From NCBI RefSeq assembly GCF_002723455.1, contig NZ_PDUS01000006.1, forward strand, positions 62,001-126,000: a stretch of 64,000 bases of DNA. Direction: 5' to 3'. Both the position numbers and the translations under genes were made by a program. The DNA is from Pseudoalteromonas sp. 3D05. GTDB lineage: Bacteria > Pseudomonadota > Gammaproteobacteria > Enterobacterales > Alteromonadaceae. Under the pieces are notes generated by a model that worked only from the letters and a program-made list of their open reading frames with translations, searched no databases and had not been told where the DNA came from. Shown here one piece after another: positions 58,902-64,000 of the stretch (position 1 is the first letter of the stretch; the number at the start of each line of letters is the position of its first letter).

Positions 58902-59930
58902 TTAGCACACTGATTTCCATAAGCTTTGATGTAGTTTTTCTGTATTTTCCCATTGTTTATCTACCAACCAATTAACTAATGGCTTAGGGTCACTGGGAAA
59001 GTTAATCCGCTTATGCGCTTTGCTCACAATCCACTCATCTAACGCACAGGGGTTTAAGTAACGCATAACATGCGCAGCATTCATTGCTAATAATGTATGT
59101 GCATTTGCATCTTGCTCAAATTGCCCAGCTAACGGTTTTAGCAACAATTTTTTACCCAATTTAAGGGCTTCACTTGATAGCTCAAACCCAGCATTTGCAA
59201 TAACACCGCTGGTGTTAGCTAAATCATTTAAAAAGCCACTGCGTGATGGCTTACGCAAATGTATATGCCCTTGAGAACTATTTTGTGCGCTGGGGTGGTA
59301 GCAATAAAACTCTTTATCAGGAAAGTCTTTTAAGTAGTCTATAACACTTGCAAGCTCTTCAAAGGGTAAATAGACCAACACCTTATTATCTATACTCACT
59401 GGGTTATTATGCCAATGACTGGCAATAAAAGGAGGTATAATATTATCTGCAAACGGCTGCCAATGGACGCCTAAATATATATTTGCAGGTGCATAATAAC
59501 GAATTAAAGACCGATGCAGCAAAGCATTACCAGTCATAGGTACCTTAGGTGATAAAAAAGCTGCTTGGTGGCTCATGCCAATAACAGGCACGCCTTGTCG
59601 CTTGGCAGCCCAAGCTGAAACAGGTTCAAAGTCATTAAAAACAAAATCATAACCAGATACATCAAGCTGCTTTATGTCATGCACCAGCTTACATAATTTG
59701 GCATTTTTTACTGTGTCATAGCTTTTAATTTTGCCGTTTTGTGTTGAAAAAGATAAACCATGAAAGCGCCGGTAATCTGAAAACTCTTCCATGTCAAAAT
59801 AGTCTTGTTCTGCGCGACCTGAAAAAACATAATCAACGTCAATTCCCATTTCAGAAAATGCATTCGCCATCACGCGCGCGCGGGTGATATGCCCATTACC
59901 AGTCCCTTGAATGCCATACAGTATTCTCAT
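58902..59930 (-). CDS. Glycosyltransferase, MJ1255/VC2487 family
   Basis: This 342-residue protein belongs to the MJ1255/VC2487-type (UDP-glucuronosyltransferase-like, GT-B) group: MRILYGIQGTGNGHITRAR at the start, GMSHQAAFL in the middle and a C-terminal nucleotide-sugar motif like VIANAGFELSSEALKLGKKLL. I start it at the ATG at 59930, whose ATGA overlaps the stop of the PAP2 gene; the longer frame (59966) reads unrelated residues. The natural acceptor is unknown. The coupled PAP2 phosphatase gene suggests work on a lipid-linked substrate in the envelope, by inference. Confidence 0.86.
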   Translation of the reverse strand: MRILYGIQGTGNGHITRARVMANAFSEMGIDVDYVFSGRAEQDYFDMEEFSDYRRFHGLSFSTQNGKIKSYDTVKNAKLCKLVHDIKQLDVSGYDFVFNDFEPVSAWAAKRQGVPVIGMSHQAAFLSPKVPMTGNALLHRSLIRYYAPANIYLGVHWQPFADNIIPPFIASHWHNNPVSIDNKVLVYLPFEELASVIDYLKDFPDKEFYCYHPSAQNSSQGHIHLRKPSRSGFLNDLANTSGVIANAGFELSSEALKLGKKLLLKPLAGQFEQDANAHTLLAMNAAHVMRYLNPCALDEWIVSKAHKRINFPSDPKPLVNWLVDKQWENTEKLHQSLWKSVC

Positions 59931-60466
59931 AGGTAACCCACCAACAAAATAGCCGTTAAACCACAACTTGCTCCCATTAAGGCCCCAAGCACAACATCAG
60001 CAGGAAAATGGACACCCAAAACAACGCGAGAAGCAGCAACACCACTTGCCCAAGCGAACCATAAACCAATTAAGTCAGGAAAATAATGCGTAAGTATAAT
60101 GGCAACTAAAAATGCACCTGCGCTATGACCAGAGGGCAAACTAAATTTATCACTTGGAATTATATAAGCGCCTTTGACTAAACAATCACAAGGGCGAATT
60201 CGCGCAAAACTTTTTTTCGCTACAAAGTAAATAGGCCTTTCAATCACAAAGCCCAGCAACAAAGTAACCGACAACATTTGTAGCTGTTGCGCCTGCCCAA
60301 ACCAACCACATGCCAGGGCTAACACAACATATAAGCCTCCATCGCCACTTTTTGATAACCCCAAAGCAGAGTTTTTTAGCCATGTTGGTGAGTTACCATT
60401 AAATAGCTTTAGAAATAAGTGTTCATCCAACTGTGCCATTTTTTTAAATATGTTGTACTGACTCAT
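59927..60466 (-). CDS. PAP2-family membrane phosphatase
   Basis: This 179-residue membrane protein has the three PAP2 motifs: KKSFARIRP, PSGHSAG and SRVVLGVHFPAD, with the catalytic histidines. Several hydrophobic segments surround them. Family members dephosphorylate phosphatidic acid, undecaprenyl pyrophosphate or similar lipids on the periplasmic side. It starts after AAGGG and its stop codon overlaps the glycosyltransferase start by four bases, so both are probably made together. Confidence 0.9.
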   Translation of the reverse strand: MSQYNIFKKMAQLDEHLFLKLFNGNSPTWLKNSALGLSKSGDGGLYVVLALACGWFGQAQQLQMLSVTLLLGFVIERPIYFVAKKSFARIRPCDCLVKGAYIIPSDKFSLPSGHSAGAFLVAIILTHYFPDLIGLWFAWASGVAASRVVLGVHFPADVVLGALMGASCGLTAILLVGYL

Positions 60467-60608
60467 GGTGTGACCCTTTTTTATACAATATTTTTAGCAT
60501 AGGCGCTCAAAATAACAATTGGGTGACGCTTTTAAGACACTAATATTGCTTTTCCTGATTTAGCACAATTGCTGCTTAAAAATAGGCCAATTAACTACCA
60601 TTAAGTCG

Positions 60609-60636
60609 TTGTTATTGCATTTAAGAGAGGTATACT
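60609..60636 (+). promoter_or_regulatory. Sigma-70 promoter for rraA
   Basis: TTGTTA and TATACT are separated by 16 bases, about 37 bases before the rraA start codon. It is the best promoter-like match in this divergent region. Confidence 0.6.
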
Positions 60637-60673
60637 GAGAACTCGCTCTTATGTCTTTTAGAAGGATAGAAAA

Positions 60674-61168
60674 ATGGATTACAGCACCTCTGATTTATGT
60701 GACCACTTCGCCGATGTGGTTGATGTGCTCGAACCTATGTTTATCAATTTTGGTGGACGTCACAGTTTTTGCGGCCGAATCAAAACCGTTAAATGTTTTG
60801 AAAATAATGAATTGATCAGGGAAATCCTGAGCGAAGACGGTGATGATTGCGTTTTACTTATTGATGGCGGTGGCTCAACACGCCGCGCACTAATTGATAT
60901 TGAATTAGCGGAATTAGCTGTTCAGAACAACTGGCAAGGTATTGTTGTTTATGGCGCAGTTCGCCATGTTGACGAACTTGAAGAAATTGATTTAGGCATT
61001 CAAGCCATTGCGTCAATTCCTGTAGCAGCTGATAGCCAAGGAGCTGGAGAAGACGGCATTGGTGTTAATTTTGCTGGCGTTTCATTCTTTGATGATGATT
61101 TTGTCTATGCCGATAGCACTGGTATTGTATTATCTGCAGAAGAGCTTGAGCTGGAAGTCGTAGAATAA
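60674..61168 (+). CDS. rraA: RNase E inhibitor RraA
   Basis: RraA binds RNase E and modulates its activity. The 164-residue protein (E. coli 161) shows the family sequence, with [35 protein letters not shown] and [17 protein letters not shown] lies eight bases before the ATG. It is followed three bases later by a ureohydrolase gene, which is unusual compared with E. coli, where rraA follows menA. Catalysis is not expected, though related fold members are aldolases. Confidence 0.96.
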   Translation: MDYSTSDLCDHFADVVDVLEPMFINFGGRHSFCGRIKTVKCFENNELIREILSEDGDDCVLLIDGGGSTRRALIDIELAELAVQNNWQGIVVYGAVRHVDELEEIDLGIQAIASIPVAADSQGAGEDGIGVNFAGVSFFDDDFVYADSTGIVLSAEELELEVVE

Positions 61169-61171
61169 TAA

Positions 61172-62218
61172 ATGACTGACTATTTACAAATCTACGACGA
61201 AGCGACTGTTAAACCTTGGTGTAGCAGTCGCTTGAATGAAAAAAAAGCCTGGCAATCTATTGCTCTTTTAGACACCCAAGTTAATCCTTTACAAGCACTG
61301 CAAGATGCCGCCCAATTTGGTATTAAATATGTACTCGTGGGTGTTTGCGAAGATATAGGCCCACGAGCAAATTTAGGTAATGAGGGAGCAACTGATGGCT
61401 GGCATGCCTTCATCAAACGTTTTCTAAATCAGCCTGACAACCAATTTCTAGCCAACGAAAAAGTCTTATTACTTGGCGAAGTAGCAGTTGAAGACCTTTG
61501 CAAAGCTGCTGCGCATTTAGACAACAAAATACCTGAGCAACTAGGTCAATTGCGCGACTACTGCGAACAAATAGACAGTCGTGTAGAGCATGTTTTAAGC
61601 TTAATATTTAATGCAGGCCTTGAGCCTATTATTATTGGTGGCGGCCATAATAACTGTTTAGGAATTATTCGCGCTTTAAGTAAGCATAAAAATAAGCCTA
61701 TTAACGCAATGAATTTTGACCCCCACGCCGACTTTCGTGACTGTGAAGGGCGCCATTCAGGTAATGGATTTCGCTATGCGTATAATGAAAAACACCTGCA
61801 CAATTACCATGTTATCGGCTTGCATGAACTAAAGAATAACCAAGCGATTCTGGATGCACTAGCCGAGGCAAACTTTCATTATGATAGTTATCAATCCTTA
61901 CAAGTTAGACGCGAAAAGTCGTTAACAGAAGCCTGCCAACAGGCACTTGATACGCTTTGCGATCACCCGCTTGGCATTGAAGTGGATTTGGACAGTATTT
62001 CACTTATGCCAGTTAGTGCTTATACTAACTGCGGTTTTAGTGTGAGTGATGCTGAACATTTTGTACATCTAGGGGCAAGTAGGCCTAATAGCTGTTACTT
62101 GCATTTATGTGAAGCAGCCCCAAACCAGCACCCTAGCGGTTTAAAAGCAGGTTTAAATGACGCAGCTCAAATAATAACGGCGCTGGTTAACGCCTACTTA
62201 CAAGCAAAAGAGAGTTAA
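61172..62218 (+). CDS. Ureohydrolase (arginase/agmatinase/formimidoylglutamase) family protein
   Basis: This 348-residue protein carries the binuclear manganese ligands of the family: the histidine in IIGGGHNN, D-x-H-x-D in NFDPHADFRD, and D-x-D in EVDLDSI. The N-terminal half (about 1-150) is less conserved and contains GPRANLGNEGATDGWHAF, like formimidoylglutamase and related groups. The glycine-rich GGGH is followed by NN, where arginase and agmatinase have other residues, so the substrate is uncertain. It lies in an operon with rraA and no histidine-utilisation genes are nearby. The 3' end forms half of a hairpin. Confidence 0.85.
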   Translation: MTDYLQIYDEATVKPWCSSRLNEKKAWQSIALLDTQVNPLQALQDAAQFGIKYVLVGVCEDIGPRANLGNEGATDGWHAFIKRFLNQPDNQFLANEKVLLLGEVAVEDLCKAAAHLDNKIPEQLGQLRDYCEQIDSRVEHVLSLIFNAGLEPIIIGGGHNNCLGIIRALSKHKNKPINAMNFDPHADFRDCEGRHSGNGFRYAYNEKHLHNYHVIGLHELKNNQAILDALAEANFHYDSYQSLQVRREKSLTEACQQALDTLCDHPLGIEVDLDSISLMPVSAYTNCGFSVSDAEHFVHLGASRPNSCYLHLCEAAPNQHPSGLKAGLNDAAQIITALVNAYLQAKES

Positions 62219-62231
62219 TCTCTTTTGCTTG
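62201..62231. terminator. 13-bp hairpin overlapping the ureohydrolase stop codon
   Basis: CAAGCAAAAGAGA and its exact complement flank GTTAA, so the stop codon lies in the loop. A short T run follows on the plus strand. It separates two convergent genes and may terminate both. Confidence 0.75.
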
Positions 62232-62239
62232 AGCACTTT

Positions 62240-64000
62240 TTATGAATGCTCTATTTGCCATTGTTTCAACCACGTGATCATACCGACACTGCTTAATGGG
62301 TGGCTGAAATAATAACCCTGAGCCGCAAATACGTTAAGACTATTGGCAAAGTTTAATTGCTCTTGTGTTTCAACGCCCTCACAGATAACTTTACTATTTT
62401 GTTGATTGTGCATTTCAACCATACCGCTTACTAAGCTTCGTATGTGCCCTTGTTGACTAAAGTCAGCCGTTAACGAAGGCGCCACTTTTACATATTCTAC
62501 AGCCAAATTTGGCAGTTTAGCTAGCCATACAGGGCTATCGCCAAGGCCATCTACGCACATTTTTACACCTTGACTACTTAACCGTGCAACCATTGCCTTA
62601 CCTTGTGCATCTAAGTTTAAAAACACCTCTAGTGGGCATTCTATAATTAAGTCTCCAGGCAATAGTTTATGTTCATTAAAAACCTGATCAATAAAGGATA
62701 TAAACTCTTCATTTAGCATTTCAGAGCCAAATACATTAATGCTCAATGGCATTTTTATCCCTTCCATGCGTAGCGCCATTATGAGCTCAGCCGCTCTTTC
62801 AATAACAAACTCAGCTAACGGGTAAGCTAATCCCGCAATGCGAATATCATCAATAAACCGATTGGCGGATAAAATACCTTGCTTGGGATGCTGCCAACGT
62901 AATAGTAATTCTAAAAATTCAATATTCTCATCTGCGCTACGTATAATAGGTTGAAAATAAAGCTCCAATTCACTTGAAAAATCAATACTAGCCAGTTCTT
63001 TAAGTCGCGCTTGTTGCTCTAATCGCTCTACCATCATGTGCTGTTGATACGCGACTATTTGCTTATTTGGCTGGCTATCGAGTGCTAAGTAAGCATGCGA
63101 TATTAAACTATCAAAGCTGACTTCATCCGTGTCGCACTTTACAAAACTAGCCCGCGCCTTAACTTCAATAGTACAGTTAGCCACATTAAAAGGCTTGAGT
63201 GTTGCGCCGAGTATTCGGTCGATTAATTGCTCATGCAGATGATTTTGGTTATCTAAGCTGCAAATAAATGCAAAGTTTAAACCGCCTAGGTGCGCTAGCT
63301 TTTCAGAGCTACCTAGACTGACAACTTCATCGAGCATTAAAAGCTCTTTAATTCTATTTGCCGATTGCGCCAACAGTAAATCACCAAAATCCCGCCCAAT
63401 ATGCTGATTAACCTCTGCAAATCCTTCTAATCGAATAATGACAAGTGCGCCCATGTGAGGGGCCTCTTCTCGCCAATGATAAAAGTAAGCTTGTAATTGC
63501 GTACGATTAGGGAAGCTAGCGAGGGGTGATAGTGTTAGCGCATGTTCATTTACTACGGCATTTGGCTCAATGTCATCCGCAGGCTCTTCATCAATAAAAT
63601 ACCCTGAGCTGGCAAGAATTAATGTTGCTACAACGAGCCAATGAATTGGCAAGGCAACTAACCCATTAGCAGCGTACAAGATCAAAAAACAAAGTGCGGC
63701 GGCAAAACTAATACTGAGCATAGTCCAGTTATTTTGCTTTGATACGAGCCATACATGGGTAACGGTCGCTAACGCTAAGAGTAATTCAATGTAGGGAGGA
63801 TGGAAGCTTAATAATGCTAGCGCAATAAAAGCATTAATAATATAACTTAGTCGCAGAGTGGCTTGTTTAGCAACGCATAAAGCACACACCATCGACATAA
63901 GAACAGCCCCGCTTAAAAAAACGGGTACTTGTGTATTTGTAAATAAAGCACTCCCTGCTACCGATTCAAATCCAGTATTTGTTAATAGTACGAGTAAAGA
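62240..64000 (-). CDS. Membrane protein with degenerate GGDEF and EAL domains (start off the right edge)
   Basis: The frame is open to the window edge, at least 586 codons, and the in-frame ATG at 63898 would fall inside a transmembrane helix, so the true start is probably beyond 64000. About four to six hydrophobic segments come first. A GGDEF-like domain follows with GGLNF in place of GGDEF. The C-terminal EAL domain has ELLLRW where EALLRW is expected and GLGDSP where DFGTG is expected, although GVETQEQL is intact. It is unlikely to make or degrade c-di-GMP; binding or scaffolding is more likely. It is convergent with the ureohydrolase. Confidence 0.85.
   Translation of the reverse strand, partial: SLLVLLTNTGFESVAGSALFTNTQVPVFLSGAVLMSMVCALCVAKQATLRLSYIINAFIALALLSFHPPYIELLLALATVTHVWLVSKQNNWTMLSISFAAALCFLILYAANGLVALPIHWLVVATLILASSGYFIDEEPADDIEPNAVVNEHALTLSPLASFPNRTQLQAYFYHWREEAPHMGALVIIRLEGFAEVNQHIGRDFGDLLLAQSANRIKELLMLDEVVSLGSSEKLAHLGGLNFAFICSLDNQNHLHEQLIDRILGATLKPFNVANCTIEVKARASFVKCDTDEVSFDSLISHAYLALDSQPNKQIVAYQQHMMVERLEQQARLKELASIDFSSELELYFQPIIRSADENIEFLELLLRWQHPKQGILSANRFIDDIRIAGLAYPLAEFVIERAAELIMALRMEGIKMPLSINVFGSEMLNEEFISFIDQVFNEHKLLPGDLIIECPLEVFLNLDAQGKAMVARLSSQGVKMCVDGLGDSPVWLAKLPNLAVEYVKVAPSLTADFSQQGHIRSLVSGMVEMHNQQNSKVICEGVETQEQLNFANSLNVFAAQGYYFSHPLSSVGMITWLKQWQIEHS

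Overview
The window looks like chromosomal core DNA of a marine gammaproteobacterium of the order Alteromonadales, most likely Pseudoalteromonas or a close relative. This rests on protein similarity by eye, low G+C, TAATG/ATGA-coupled operons and conserved gene blocks (mreBCD-maf-rng-yhdP-nitrilase-tldD; pilMNOPQ-aroK-aroB-damX-dam-rpe-gph-trpS; priA-SPOR protein-hslV-hslU-DUF971). The genus is inference. I see no rRNA, tRNA, CRISPR array, complete insertion sequence or prophage.

Layout. 1-2600: a membrane histidine kinase cut by the left edge, divergent from a periplasmic solute-binding protein. 2625-13157 (minus): one tightly coupled eight-gene operon for cell shape, envelope lipid transport, RNA maturation and nucleotide/metabolite repair. 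13264-18195: a secreted PEGA/FGE-sulfatase protein, a PLP-dependent deaminase/desulfhydrase and a degenerate EAL protein. 18205-24805: ssb with a YajR-like transporter, divergent from uvrA, which is followed by an unknown membrane protein. 24868-28721: an accessory-looking locus with a ToxR/CadC-type membrane regulator carrying a propeller domain, divergent from a small secreted protein, a TraB/GumN protein and a 24-residue membrane peptide; perfect inverted repeats flank or lie between these genes. 28750-40839 (minus): the trpS-to-pilM superblock, interrupted between dam and rpe by two small plus-strand genes, one of them DUF2970. 40972-49042: penicillin-binding protein 1A, the metLB/metJ methionine locus with a MetJ operator, and a short malic enzyme. 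49611-55199: rpmE, priA, an FtsN-like SPOR protein, hslVU and DUF971. 55200-56903: a gene-poor patch with two small unknown membrane proteins and heptanucleotide repeats. 56904-62231: a chemoreceptor, a glycosyltransferase/PAP2 pair, and rraA with a ureohydrolase. 62240-64000: a degenerate GGDEF/EAL membrane protein running off the right edge.

How the genes work together. Most of the window is housekeeping: envelope growth (MreBCD, PBP1A, DamX, FtsN-like, YhdP), type IV pili (PilMNOPQ), replication and repair (SSB, UvrA, PriA, Dam), RNA turnover control (RNase G, RraA), protein quality control (HslVU), and aromatic and methionine biosynthesis. Less understood parts are the 24.9-28.7 kb locus, the 55.2-56.9 kb patch, two EAL proteins with altered active-site motifs, inverted repeats that share sequence with gene 3' ends, and an attenuator-like leader before aroK. 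All family assignments come from reading motifs without database searches.
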